Shown: one piece after another, positions 7,856 to 16,924 of the stretch
Layout: the number at the start of each line of letters is the position of its first letter
Position numbering within the stretch: position 1 is the first letter of the stretch
Origin: Pseudemcibacter sp038106445
GTDB taxonomy: Bacteria; Pseudomonadota; Alphaproteobacteria; Sphingomonadales; Emcibacteraceae
Length of the DNA: 64,000 nt
NCBI GenBank assembly: GCA_038106445.1
Contig: JAYODU010000002.1
Coordinates: 124,001 to 188,000, forward strand
Direction: 5' to 3'
The notes under the pieces: model-generated
Told to the model about the DNA's origin: nothing
Seen by the model: the letters and a program-made list of their open reading frames with translations, nothing else
The model's database searches: none
Made by a program: the position numbers and the translations under genes

Positions 7856-9019
7856 TTAAGGGCGGTAAGAACTAACCGGTGGCAGTTGTGAGCCGGAAAG
7901 GTCATTTGGAACGCTGATTTCCTTTCTGACCGTGTGGGTAAGCGAGCCGATACCTTCAATATTCGCTGTTATCGTTTCCCCGTCCACCAGATACCCGGAT
8001 CCTGTTGCGCGTTCAACCCGGCCGGCGCCAGTTCCACCGGACGTCCCGCTTTGCAGCACATCACCAGGAAAAATAGTGATCAGCGACGATGCATATTCGA
8101 TAAGTTCCGGAATATTATGGATCATATCACCGGCTTTTGCCTCCTGCACGGTTACACCGTCAATAACAAGTGTCTGATGAAGCCGTTCCATCGGATCACC
8201 ATAGAATTCCTTTGGTACAATCCACGGACCATGCGGTGCAAAGGTATCATGACCCTTGCCAACAAACCAGTCGGAACCAAAGCGCGCGCCCCCCGGTGGA
8301 CGACCACCGCGGTCTGATATGTCCATTGCAACCATATAGCCGAACACATGATCATAGGCACGTTCTGCAGATATATATTTACCGCTACGGCCAAAAACGA
8401 TTGCCATTTCGACTTCCCATTCGATGGCGTCACGACCATAAGGCATGATGATGTCTTCACCGTCACCGATGATTGCCCCGCGTGTCGGCTTTAAAAACAG
8501 ATAAGGAACGCCCCGGTTTACCTGACGTTCGCGGGTTTGCGCGGCGAGTTCTTCTTCGGTACAACCTTCACAGGCATGGGTATAAAAGTTTACCGCCGCG
8601 TTCATAAGTTTGCTGGGATACTGGATTGGTGCCATGATATCCACATCACCCACCGGGTGTATAAAACCCGGCTGGTTGGCATTACCAAGTAGATTTTCTT
8701 CCACAAGCCAGTTTACGATCTCGTAAATCCGGTATTTAAGGCCATATTCATATTGCGAAATAAGCCCGATCATATCATCAGGTATATTTACCTTGCTATA
8801 CTCCGGGTGCAGTTCCAACGCATGGTTGGCGGCAGCCAGTTCAACAATCAGTTCATCATTCTTAACAACTAGCCCGACGGTGGGCATGTCGTTGATGGCA
8901 AATGTGCCGACTTTAAACGGCTGAACCGACATGGTGGCCTGCGCTGAAACGGTTTGTGGATTAACGAAAACAACCAATGCCGTAACGAAAATAATGGAAA
9001 ACAGTGACTTTCTTATCAT
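7856..9019 (-). CDS. Secreted fumarylacetoacetate hydrolase (FAH) family protein
   Basis: 387 residues from ATG 9019, chosen because GGAG stands 6 bp upstream; a TTG at 9031 would add four residues. Residues 1-26 form a Sec-type signal peptide (hydrophobic core SIIFVTALVVFVNP, cleavage after VSA), which is unusual for this normally cytoplasmic family. The FAH core is recognisable from NFYTHACE, the metal-binding EWEVE segment followed by MAIVFG, GYMVAMDISDR, and the C-terminal GDVLQSGTSGGTG, close to the family's usual G-D-L-I-x-TGTP-G motif. FAH enzymes are metal-dependent C-C hydrolases or decarboxylases of beta-keto acids; this one should work in the periplasm. It is divergent from the exported PLP enzyme at 9301 and shares a 280-bp control region with it. 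Substrate unknown. Confidence 0.87.
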   Translation of the reverse strand: MIRKSLFSIIFVTALVVFVNPQTVSAQATMSVQPFKVGTFAINDMPTVGLVVKNDELIVELAAANHALELHPEYSKVNIPDDMIGLISQYEYGLKYRIYEIVNWLVEENLLGNANQPGFIHPVGDVDIMAPIQYPSKLMNAAVNFYTHACEGCTEEELAAQTRERQVNRGVPYLFLKPTRGAIIGDGEDIIMPYGRDAIEWEVEMAIVFGRSGKYISAERAYDHVFGYMVAMDISDRGGRPPGGARFGSDWFVGKGHDTFAPHGPWIVPKEFYGDPMERLHQTLVIDGVTVQEAKAGDMIHNIPELIEYASSLITIFPGDVLQSGTSGGTGAGRVERATGSGYLVDGETITANIEGIGSLTHTVRKEISVPNDLSGSQLPPVSSYRP

Positions 9020-9300
9020 ATCTAACTCCAATGCTTGGCCCGAACAAACGGACAGTTTTTATGATTAGTATTATATTAAGACCCCTCACCCCTATGTGAG
9101 ACTGAAAACGGTATCCCTCTGTCAGGCTATTGTCCAGTGTTTTGATATTTTTGTTCAATAGGTATGTTTTTTTCAAGATATGTTTTTACGTTAAATTTTG
9201 ATCAGTAACATTGACACTCGCCTTTACGTGATGCAATCTGTTTGCGTTCACTTTATATATTTACATTTATTTTCATGTTTTGTTAGGGAGAGAAATTATC

Positions 9301-10644
9301 ATGACTAAAAAAACAGCACTAAACCGTCGCTTTTTTATGAAGAGTGCCGGTGCAACTGCACTACTTGGCAGTGCTCTTGGAAGTGGCATTGCGATACCGA
9401 CAGCAAATGCAAAGGGCATGGGCCACGCATCCATGTCAATGGCATATGATTTAAACGAAGAATTTAACCGGATCGGCTCCGGCGATAGCAAATGGGATGG
9501 CATTCGTCGCAATAACCGCCCTTATAATGTCCCCTTCCCCATGGGTGTTGCCGATATGGATTTCAGAACGCTTCCACACATTACGGAGGCATTGATGAAA
9601 CGCATGGGCCATCAAAACTGGGGATACCAGCCAGCACCGGACGATTATTATGATAATATCGTCGCCTGGAATAAAGACCGCTATAATCAGGACGTACCGC
9701 GTGGTGCTATCCTTAACTGTCTTGGTGTTCTGGATGGTGTTCTTTCTATCCTGAAGCTTTATAACACAGAAAGTGCACCAGTTCTGATCCAGACCCCTGG
9801 TTATTCGGGATTCTTTGGCGTAATTCGCAATGCTCAATTTACCGCCGTTGAAAATCCGCTTCTCAGAAATAGAGATGGTCGCTGGGAAATGGATCTTGAC
9901 ACCATGGCAGATCAGATTGATGAGCATAACATTAAAATCATGCTTTTCTGTAACCCGCAGAATCCGACCGGGAACTGTTGGACCGCGGATGAAATGCGCG
10001 CAATGGGTGACCTTTGTCTTGATAAAGGTGTTATGGTGGTTGCCGATGAAATCCACTGCGATTTTGTCAACAAACATGCCACATACACACCCTATGCAAA
10101 CCTTGGTGAAAAATACGCTATGAACAGCGTATCACTTAAATCAACCAGTAAATCATTTAACCTCGCCGCACAACGCGTAGGTTATATGTTCTCAAACAAT
10201 GAAGAAATGATTGCTGAAATCCGCCGTAGCGGTCACCAGCGCGGATCCCTTAATGCGCTTGGTATGATTGCCTGTAATGCTGCCTATAAACATGGCCGCA
10301 CTTATATGGATGATATGCAGGCCTATATTGACGGCAACTGTCATTTCCTTGAGCGTTTCTGTCGTGAAAATATGCAGGATGTCAAATACAGTGTGCATGA
10401 GGGTACTTACCTTGCCTTTATCGACTGTTCTGCTGTTGCAAATAAGCTCGGCAATCCCGAAGGCGACGAACGTATTGGCGATATTCTTCAGAAATTCTTC
10501 ATCCAGAAAGCAGGTGTCAACCTGAACCCTGGTGAAAACTACGGTGCAAATGGTGTCGGCTATATGCGGATGAACCTAGGTACGACCCAACGCAAACTTC
10601 ATGGCGCACTTAACGCCATGAAAGCGGCGATTGATGCCATCTAA
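9301..10644 (+). CDS. Tat-exported PLP enzyme, MalY/PatB-like (paralogue 2)
   Basis: 447 residues from ATG 9301 with GGGAGAG upstream; an in-frame TTG at 9280 lies before the ribosome-binding site. Twin-arginine signal NRRFFMK (residues 8-14), hydrophobic core, and cleavage site ANA at about residue 36; no lipobox, so it should be a soluble periplasmic protein. PLP fold-type I motifs: NCLGVLDGVLSIL, TPGYSGFF, CNPQNPTGNCW, VADEIHCDF and STSKSFNLAAQR with PLP lysine Lys284. The DEIHCDF and SKSFNLA combination points to the MalY/PatB beta-C-S-lyase branch. It is very close to paralogue 3 (near-identical MDDMQAYIDGNCHFLERF) and less close to paralogue 1, so a recent tandem duplication is likely. 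A terminator separates it from paralogue 3. Confidence 0.9.
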   Translation: MTKKTALNRRFFMKSAGATALLGSALGSGIAIPTANAKGMGHASMSMAYDLNEEFNRIGSGDSKWDGIRRNNRPYNVPFPMGVADMDFRTLPHITEALMKRMGHQNWGYQPAPDDYYDNIVAWNKDRYNQDVPRGAILNCLGVLDGVLSILKLYNTESAPVLIQTPGYSGFFGVIRNAQFTAVENPLLRNRDGRWEMDLDTMADQIDEHNIKIMLFCNPQNPTGNCWTADEMRAMGDLCLDKGVMVVADEIHCDFVNKHATYTPYANLGEKYAMNSVSLKSTSKSFNLAAQRVGYMFSNNEEMIAEIRRSGHQRGSLNALGMIACNAAYKHGRTYMDDMQAYIDGNCHFLERFCRENMQDVKYSVHEGTYLAFIDCSAVANKLGNPEGDERIGDILQKFFIQKAGVNLNPGENYGANGVGYMRMNLGTTQRKLHGALNAMKAAIDAI

Positions 10645-10666
10645 GAAGCTTTATTAATTATCATTG

Positions 10667-10696
10667 AAACCCGGCTCTACTCGGCCGGGTTTTTTA
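10667..10696 (+). terminator. Rho-independent terminator after paralogue 2
   Basis: AACCCGGC (10668-10675) pairs with GCCGGGTT (10684-10691) around an 8-nt loop, followed by TTTTT. It ends the transcript of the second exported PLP enzyme, so paralogue 3 needs its own promoter. Confidence 0.9.
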
Positions 10697-10867
10697 TTGC
10701 TTTGCACAAGATGTTTTCATTGACAACTTTTATATATTATCGCAAATTCTACAGGATTGTCCGAATATTATTTTAAAAAATACAATCTAAGCGGGGAAAA
10801 ATTTGAATAATCAGACTTTTACCTGCCAAACGCCGTTTTTATTTATCTATAAATGGGAGATATTTTT

Positions 10868-12199
10868 ATGACTAAAAATACATTAGACCGCCGCCTTTTT
10901 ATGAAGGGCGTGGGAGCCGCCACTTTTTTGGCTGGTGCTGCGGGGGTGCCTTTAGCACCTGCAAACAGCAAAGGCATGGGACAAGCATCCATGTCAATGA
11001 CATACGATCTTAATGAAGAATTTAACAGGATTGGCTCAAATGATTTTAAATGGGATGCTATCCGTCGCGGTGCCAGACCATATGACGTGCGCTTTCCGAT
11101 GGGTGTTGCAGACATGGATTTCAGAACATGTCCTGAAATTACTGCTGCACTTCAAAAGCGTTTAAATCACCAAAACTGGGGATATGAGGCAGCACCTGCA
11201 GACTATATTGATAATATTATCGCATGGAACAAAAAACGATATAATGTTGATGTTCCAAGGGATAACATTGTCAATTGTCTTGGTGTGCTTGATGGTGTGC
11301 TGAGTGTTCTTAAAGTGTTTAATACAAACAATGAAAAAATCCTTATCCACACACCGGGGTATAGTGGGTTTTTCTCCATCATTCACCAGGCCGGATTTGG
11401 TGAAATTGAAAATCCGCTCAAAATGGTCAATGGCCGTTGGGAGATGGATTACGACCTTATGGAAGAACAACTTGGCGACAATGTCAAAATTCTTCTTTTC
11501 TGTAACCCTCAAAACCCGACTGGAAACTGCTGGACAGCCGAGGAAATGAGAAGAATGGGTGATATTTGTAATCGCAAGGGTGTATTAGTAATTTCTGATG
11601 AAATCCATTGTGATTTTGTCAATAAGCATGCGAAATATACGCCATATGCATCCTTGGGTGAAGAATATGCGATGAACAGTTTTACTGTTAAGTCGGCAAG
11701 TAAATCATTTAACCTGGCCGCACACAGAACAGCTTACATGTATTCTGACAACTCGGAATATATCAAAAGAGTTATTGATGAAGGTGGCCACCACCGTGAA
11801 CTTCTTCATACAATGGGAACAATTGCCTGTAATGCTGCCTATAAACATGGGGCAACATACATGGATGATATGCAAGCGTATATTGATGGAAACTGCCATT
11901 TCCTAGAGCGTTTTTGTCGCGAAAATATGCCGGATGTCAAATATAGTGTTCACGAGGGTACTTACCTTGCCTTTATAGATTGTTCAGCTGTTGCCGCGAA
12001 GCTTGGTGATCCCGAAGATGGTGATACTGTCGGGGATATGCTCAATAAATTCTTCATCCAGAAAGCCGGAGTTAACATAAATGCCGGTGAGCATTACGGC
12101 AAAAACGGTGTAGGCTATATGCGTATGAATCTGGGCACCACCCATCGCAAGCTAAACGGTGCCCTTAATGCTATGAAAGCGGCCATAGACGCTATTTAA
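10868..12199 (+). CDS. Tat-exported PLP enzyme, MalY/PatB-like (paralogue 3)
   Basis: 443 residues from ATG 10868, preceded by GGGAG; the ATG at 10853 lies upstream of that site. Twin-arginine signal DRRLFMK (residues 7-13), hydrophobic segment, and a likely cleavage near PANS (about residue 34). Same domain order and motifs as paralogue 2: HTPGYSGFF, CNPQNPTGNCW, ISDEIHCDF and SASKSFNLAAHR with Lys279 as the PLP lysine. The STS before the lysine in the other two paralogues is SAS here. The codon usage is more AT-rich than in paralogue 2 although the proteins are very alike. Expected location is the periplasm. All three paralogues keep the PLP lysine, so they are probably active. Confidence 0.9.
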   Translation: MTKNTLDRRLFMKGVGAATFLAGAAGVPLAPANSKGMGQASMSMTYDLNEEFNRIGSNDFKWDAIRRGARPYDVRFPMGVADMDFRTCPEITAALQKRLNHQNWGYEAAPADYIDNIIAWNKKRYNVDVPRDNIVNCLGVLDGVLSVLKVFNTNNEKILIHTPGYSGFFSIIHQAGFGEIENPLKMVNGRWEMDYDLMEEQLGDNVKILLFCNPQNPTGNCWTAEEMRRMGDICNRKGVLVISDEIHCDFVNKHAKYTPYASLGEEYAMNSFTVKSASKSFNLAAHRTAYMYSDNSEYIKRVIDEGGHHRELLHTMGTIACNAAYKHGATYMDDMQAYIDGNCHFLERFCRENMPDVKYSVHEGTYLAFIDCSAVAAKLGDPEDGDTVGDMLNKFFIQKAGVNINAGEHYGKNGVGYMRMNLGTTHRKLNGALNAMKAAIDAI

Positions 12200-12236
12200 G
12201 AATTTAAAATTCTAATTATAGTTATGATATTATTTA

Positions 12237-12261
12237 TTTAGACCCTGAATTAGGGTCTAAA
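12237..12261 (+). terminator. Terminator-like hairpin after paralogue 3
   Basis: TTTAGACCCT (12237-12246) and AGGGTCTAAA (12252-12261) form a perfect 10-bp stem around a 5-nt loop. The T tract after it is poor, so it may be weak. Confidence 0.55.
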
Positions 12262-12417
12262 TAATCTTCTTTGATAACAGCACAAGTAAATTAAATGTGA
12301 TGTTGCAAGAAAAGATTGATTTTTTAGAGAATAGTTATATTGTCACGATGAAGTTTGGAAGATTTCAATTCCCTCTGTGAACTCCATTCAAATTATTTAT
12401 TCATAAAAGGAAGCGAA

Positions 12418-12990
12418 ATGCAAAAGATGATATACACTTTAATTCTGACCTTGCTTGTTAGTTCGTCTGCATATGCACAGGGCAATGGCAACTTTGCGGG
12501 GCCATATATTGGTGGTTCTATTGGTTATAATTCATTCAACAGTGATGCTCTTGCTGAAAATATTAACGGTATAACATTTGGTGCTGTTGGCGGATATCGC
12601 TAGGAAATAAGTGAAGGTGTTTATTTTGGCGGTGAAGCATATATTAATTTTAGCACTGCCAACAAAGATTTCGTTTTACTTGGTGAAACACTGGAAACAA
12701 AGATAAAGGAATCTTAGGGAGTGGTCGCGCAGATTGGGGTAGAAGCCGGTAATGATGCATTGTTGTTTACAAATGCAGGTTATGGCTGGACTAGAATTGG
12801 TGCTGAAGCAGACGTTCTTGGTACCATTGTATCTGAAACTGACTCAGATGGCGGTTTTAGGCTTGGTGCGGGTATTGAAACAACTCTCGGCAATGGAAAT
12901 GGTCTTCGCCCTCGTCTGGAAGTTAACTGGCAAGATTTTAGTGGCGCAAGTTCACTTGGTGTAGCTGCCGTATTTCTTTTCGGTTTTTAA
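12418..12990 (+). pseudogene. Outer-membrane beta-barrel protein interrupted by two amber codons
   Basis: One continuous frame of 191 codons starts at ATG 12418 (ribosome-binding site AAGGAAG) and ends at TAA 12990, but holds TAG codons at 12601 and 12715. The first part has a signal peptide (ending SSAYAQ) and FAGPYIGGSIGYNSF; the middle reads ISEGVYFGGEAYINF; the last part has RLGAGIETTL, RPRLEVNWQDF and a C-terminal phenylalanine after VFLFG. This is the pattern of a small outer-membrane porin or OmpA-type barrel. The second TAG stands where a tryptophan would fit (KES-stop-GVVAQIG). No indel is present, so the loss is recent or the codons are suppressed; other genes here, for example parE, end in TAG, so general recoding is unlikely. 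Confidence 0.75.
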
Positions 12991-13011
12991 TCTCAGCTAA
13001 TTCGTTATTAC

Positions 13012-13062
13012 AAAAAAAGGGGTCGTCACTATGTCACTATTAGATCGTGACGGCCCCTTTTC
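13012..13062. terminator. Bidirectional terminator between the OMP pseudogene and sqr
   Basis: An A-rich run, then GGGGTCGTCAC pairing (one wobble) with GTGACGGCCCC, then TTTT. A/T tracts on both sides let it work for both convergent genes. Confidence 0.8.
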
Positions 13063-13092
13063 TCTCTGCCCTTCTGAAAATTCAGTATTTAT

Positions 13093-14346
13093 TTAATGAT
13101 GTTCGCTTTCTTTCTTTTTTGATCCTGCGAATAACTCGTTACCTTTAAGCATATAATTCCAATATACATAAGGCAAAATGTCCGCCTTCAAAACCCAGGC
13201 ACGACGTGTTGCTTTGAATGAATTATTAACCCAGTTAGGAAATGTTGGCATTATTTTGCCGCCATATCCGAATTCAGCAAGGATAATTTTACCTTTGGAT
13301 ACTGTAAGCGGACATGATCCGTATCCCTCATACACAGATTGTAGTTCACTACGGTCCATCTGCGCCAAAAGATTTTCAGCAACCACAACGGCCTGCTTTC
13401 TTGCAGCAGCAGCCGTTTTTGCGTTAAGAGTTGCTATTGTATCTCCTGCACCAAATACATTGGGATATTTTGTGCTTTGAAGTGTATTGATATCTACTGC
13501 AAGAAACCCGGATTCATTTGAAAGTGGGCTGTTTGCTACAAAATCTAAAGCACATTGCGGTGGACACACATGCAGCATATCAAATTCTTTCTCAACACGG
13601 CTTGTATTCCCGTTGGCATCAGTAACAGTAAAGGTCGCCACTTTACGCTCCCCGTCTACGGCAACAAGATTGTGTCCGAAGCTAAGTTTTATCCCATATT
13701 TCTCCACCCATTCCATAAGTGGCGGAATATAGTCCGCAACACCAAAAAGTGCAGGACCGGCATTACATAATTCTACATCTGTATGATCCAGAACACCCTT
13801 TTTGAGCCATTCATCGCAGGAAAGATACATTGCTTTCTGCGGGGCACCAGCACATTTAAAAGGAACAGGAGGTTGAGTAAAAATAGCTTTCCCTCCCTTA
13901 AAATTTTGCACAAGTTTCCATGTATAAGGCGCTCCATCAAAAAGATAATTTGATGTGACACCATTCTTTCCTAAAGTTTCTTCCAATCCTTCAACTGCCG
14001 CAAGATTAAGTTTAAGACCCGGTGCAACAACCAGCGATTTATAGCTCAGACTGCCACCCGAGTTTAGATTCACGCAATTATTTTCAGGATCAAATGTTGT
14101 TACTTCATCCTGTATCCATGTTGCGCCTTCCGGGATTACCTTTTCCTGTGGACTTACTGTTTCACCAGCAACAAAAATTCCACCACCAACCATCGTCCAC
14201 CCAGGTTGGTAATAATGAATATCTTTAGGTTCGACAATCGCTATATTCAACCAATGGCGACGCTTCAGGAGGCTTGCGGCCGTTGCTATTCCGGCAGAAC
14301 CGCCGCCAACAACAACGATATCATATGAACTTTTCTGATCATTCAT
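13093..14346 (-). CDS. sqr: Sulfide:quinone oxidoreductase, type II-like
   Basis: Membrane-associated flavoprotein that oxidises sulfide to sulfane sulfur and passes the electrons to quinone. 417 residues. Seen: N-terminal FAD-binding DIVVVGGGSAGIATAASLL, the HYYQPGWTMVGGG segment typical of SQR, cysteines in VPFKCAGAP and EGYGSCPLTV, the second FAD contact NVFGAGDTIA, and a C-terminal amphipathic region (LPYVYWNYMLKGNELF) suited to membrane attachment. ATG 14346 is chosen because GGGAG stands 6 bp before it; the ATG at 14352 directly abuts that site and cannot use it. It is divergent from the M1 peptidase gene and lies about 1 kb from the exported C-S-lyase-like cluster. No persulfide dioxygenase or rhodanese is next to it. 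Confidence 0.92.
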   Translation of the reverse strand: MNDQKSSYDIVVVGGGSAGIATAASLLKRRHWLNIAIVEPKDIHYYQPGWTMVGGGIFVAGETVSPQEKVIPEGATWIQDEVTTFDPENNCVNLNSGGSLSYKSLVVAPGLKLNLAAVEGLEETLGKNGVTSNYLFDGAPYTWKLVQNFKGGKAIFTQPPVPFKCAGAPQKAMYLSCDEWLKKGVLDHTDVELCNAGPALFGVADYIPPLMEWVEKYGIKLSFGHNLVAVDGERKVATFTVTDANGNTSRVEKEFDMLHVCPPQCALDFVANSPLSNESGFLAVDINTLQSTKYPNVFGAGDTIATLNAKTAAAARKQAVVVAENLLAQMDRSELQSVYEGYGSCPLTVSKGKIILAEFGYGGKIMPTFPNWVNNSFKATRRAWVLKADILPYVYWNYMLKGNELFAGSKKKESEHH

Positions 14347-14509
14347 TTTCATCTCCCTCTTTCCGTTTCATTATTATTGCGTTGAAGCTTATCGCGATTC
14401 CTTATCATCGCAAAGCTAAAAAAAGTGCATTATTTACTATGCATAGCTAATTAGGACCGTTATATTTCCTAATTTAAATGACAATAACCTATATTGGGAG
14501 CGAAAATTT

Positions 14510-16924
14510 ATGTTTCGTAAAATCGTTGTAATATCAACTTTAATTTTTGCAATGGTCAACATCGCAATAGCGCAGGTTCAGCAAACAAAAGGTACCTTTG
14601 TTGACAAGTTTCGCCAACTTGACGAAATTCTTCCAACTGCAAATACATATCGTACAGCTGGGGGTGAACCGGGCCATGAATACTGGCAACAACGTGCTGA
14701 TTATGTAATCAATGCAACTTTGGACGAAAGAAATCACAGAATTACTGGTACTGTGCAGATCACTTATCATAATAATTCGCCAGATACACTTCGTTTCCTC
14801 TGGATTCAATTGGATCAGAACCGTTTTAATAAGAATAGCATGCAAAATAAAACGGAAACCTATAATTCGCCCTCAAATTTAAAAGGATTTGATGAAGACC
14901 CTGCCCGGCTGAGCCTTGGACAACTTCGACGTATGCAGCTACAGGAAGACCGCGAATTTGGTTTTGAAATTAATTCCGTGACTGCTGGAGGCCGTGACCT
15001 AAAACATACGATCGTCGGTACAAAAATGCGTGTTGATCTGCCCACACCATTAAGATCCGGCAACACTACAACATTTACTGTTGATTACGCATTCAACATT
15101 ATTGAAAGTGATGTGATGGGTGGTCGCGGGGGTTATGAACATTTCCCTGATGATGAAATCGAAGGTGGCGGATATCTTTATGAAATATCGCAGTGGTATC
15201 CACGTATGGGTGCCTATACAGATTATGAAGCCTGGACAGCTAAAGAGTTTCTAGGGACTGGAGAATTCACACAGGAATTCGGGGATTTTGATGTAACTCT
15301 TACCGTTCCGGCGGACCATATAGTCGCATCAACCGGTGTATTGCAAAATCCTGACGATGTATTGACTGAAGAACAAAAAGACCGTCTTGAACAGGCCAAA
15401 ATAGCAGATAGCCCTGTATTTATTGTTACCCCAGCCGAAGCATTGGAAAATGAGAAAGAAGGCACAAGGGATAACAAATCATGGCATTTTAAAGCTGAAA
15501 ATGTTCGCGATTTTGCCTGGGCATCAAGCCGCAAATTCGCTTGGGATGCCAAAGGCTATAACCAGGGCGGAACTACACAACCATTTGTTATGGCCATGTC
15601 TTTCTTCCCGAAAGAAGGCGGTGAGCTTTGGGAAAAATATTCAACCGAAATTGTAATCCATACAATGGAAGTTTATTCAAGGTTTTCATTTGATTATCAA
15701 TATCCTGTGGCTATTTCCGTGAATGGTCCTGTTGGTGGTATGGAATATCCGATGATCACGTTTAACGGCCCGCGGACAATTCTTCATGATGATGGCACAC
15801 GTACCTATACTGCCGCAGAAAAAGAATTTCTGATTGGCGTGGTAATCCATGAAATCGGTCATATTTATTTCCCGATGACCGTAAATAGTGATGAACGTCA
15901 ATGGACATGGATGGATGAAGGCATTAACAGCTATCTGGACAGTGTTGCCGGTCGTGAATGGGATTATAATATTGGATCAACCGAACCAAGGGATATCATT
16001 GATTATATGAAATCGGAAAACCAGGTACCACCGATGACACAATCGGATAGCGTTCTTCGGCTTGGCCCTAACGCATATACCAAACCTGCTGTAAGCTTAA
16101 ACATACTTCGTGAAACCATTCTAGGACGTGAACTTTTTGATTTTGCTTTCAAGGAATATGCACGTCGTTGGATGTTTAAACGCCCAACACCGTCTGATTT
16201 TTTCCGTACGATGGAGGAAGCTTCGGGCGTTGATCTGGATTGGTTCTGGCGCGGGTGGTATTACACCACTGATCATGTAGATATTTCCCTTGACCATATT
16301 TATCAAATGCGCATGGATACAAAGGATCCGGATATAGACTATGCCCGTCGTCGTGACGAATTTAATCAGAAACCTTCTTCCCTTTATATCACCCGTAATC
16401 AGGAAGAAGGAATGCGTTCATGGGTTGAACGTAACCCAGATGTACGTGATTTTCATGATGAAAATGATCAGTTCACGGTCACCAACAAGGAAAGAAATGC
16501 TTATAACAGCTTCCTGAGTGGACTTGATGAACGCGAACGTCGTGAATTTGAACGCGCGGTCGAAGAAGACAAAAACTACTATGTTCTTGAATTTTCAAAT
16601 AAAGGCGGACTTGTGATGCCCATATTGCTTGAGTTTGAATTTACTGACGGAACTACTGAATTCATGAACATACCTGCTGAAATCTGGCGCAGAAACCACC
16701 TTCGGGTTCAAAAGCTTTTTGTTTTTGATAAGGAACTTGAAAAGGTAACCATCGATCCCCGTTGGGAGACTGCCGATGTTGATGTGGAAAACAACCATTA
16801 TCCACGCCGCATTATCCCAAGCCGTATAGAAGCCTATAAAGCTTCTCCACGTAATGGCCTTAAACAGCGCGATATCATGCATGATATAAAAACCGAACTT
16901 AAGGATCCTGACGAAGATAACTGA
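14510..16924 (+). CDS. Secreted M1-family metallopeptidase
   Basis: 804 residues with a signal peptide (MFRKIVVISTLIFAMVNIAIAQ). Zinc-site motif HEIGH at residues 447-451 and the third ligand Glu470 in WMDEGIN give the M1 pattern HEXXH-X18-E; GGMEYPMITF replaces the usual GAMEN exopeptidase motif, as in bacterial M1 homologues of this size. The N-terminal beta domain is visible (YVINATLDERNHRITGTVQITYHNNSP). It probably acts on peptides in the periplasm. The stop overlaps the ATG of the next gene (ATGA), so the two are translationally coupled. The C-terminal 200 residues have few helices and may be a beta-sandwich. Confidence 0.92.
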   Translation: MFRKIVVISTLIFAMVNIAIAQVQQTKGTFVDKFRQLDEILPTANTYRTAGGEPGHEYWQQRADYVINATLDERNHRITGTVQITYHNNSPDTLRFLWIQLDQNRFNKNSMQNKTETYNSPSNLKGFDEDPARLSLGQLRRMQLQEDREFGFEINSVTAGGRDLKHTIVGTKMRVDLPTPLRSGNTTTFTVDYAFNIIESDVMGGRGGYEHFPDDEIEGGGYLYEISQWYPRMGAYTDYEAWTAKEFLGTGEFTQEFGDFDVTLTVPADHIVASTGVLQNPDDVLTEEQKDRLEQAKIADSPVFIVTPAEALENEKEGTRDNKSWHFKAENVRDFAWASSRKFAWDAKGYNQGGTTQPFVMAMSFFPKEGGELWEKYSTEIVIHTMEVYSRFSFDYQYPVAISVNGPVGGMEYPMITFNGPRTILHDDGTRTYTAAEKEFLIGVVIHEIGHIYFPMTVNSDERQWTWMDEGINSYLDSVAGREWDYNIGSTEPRDIIDYMKSENQVPPMTQSDSVLRLGPNAYTKPAVSLNILRETILGRELFDFAFKEYARRWMFKRPTPSDFFRTMEEASGVDLDWFWRGWYYTTDHVDISLDHIYQMRMDTKDPDIDYARRRDEFNQKPSSLYITRNQEEGMRSWVERNPDVRDFHDENDQFTVTNKERNAYNSFLSGLDERERREFERAVEEDKNYYVLEFSNKGGLVMPILLEFEFTDGTTEFMNIPAEIWRRNHLRVQKLFVFDKELEKVTIDPRWETADVDVENNHYPRRIIPSRIEAYKASPRNGLKQRDIMHDIKTELKDPDEDN

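Noticed and set aside
12418..12990. Genome-wide recoding of TAG as an explanation for the broken OMP gene
   Set aside because: Other genes here, such as parE (53568), the FAH gene (33546) and the DEAD helicase (56075), end in TAG with normal family lengths.
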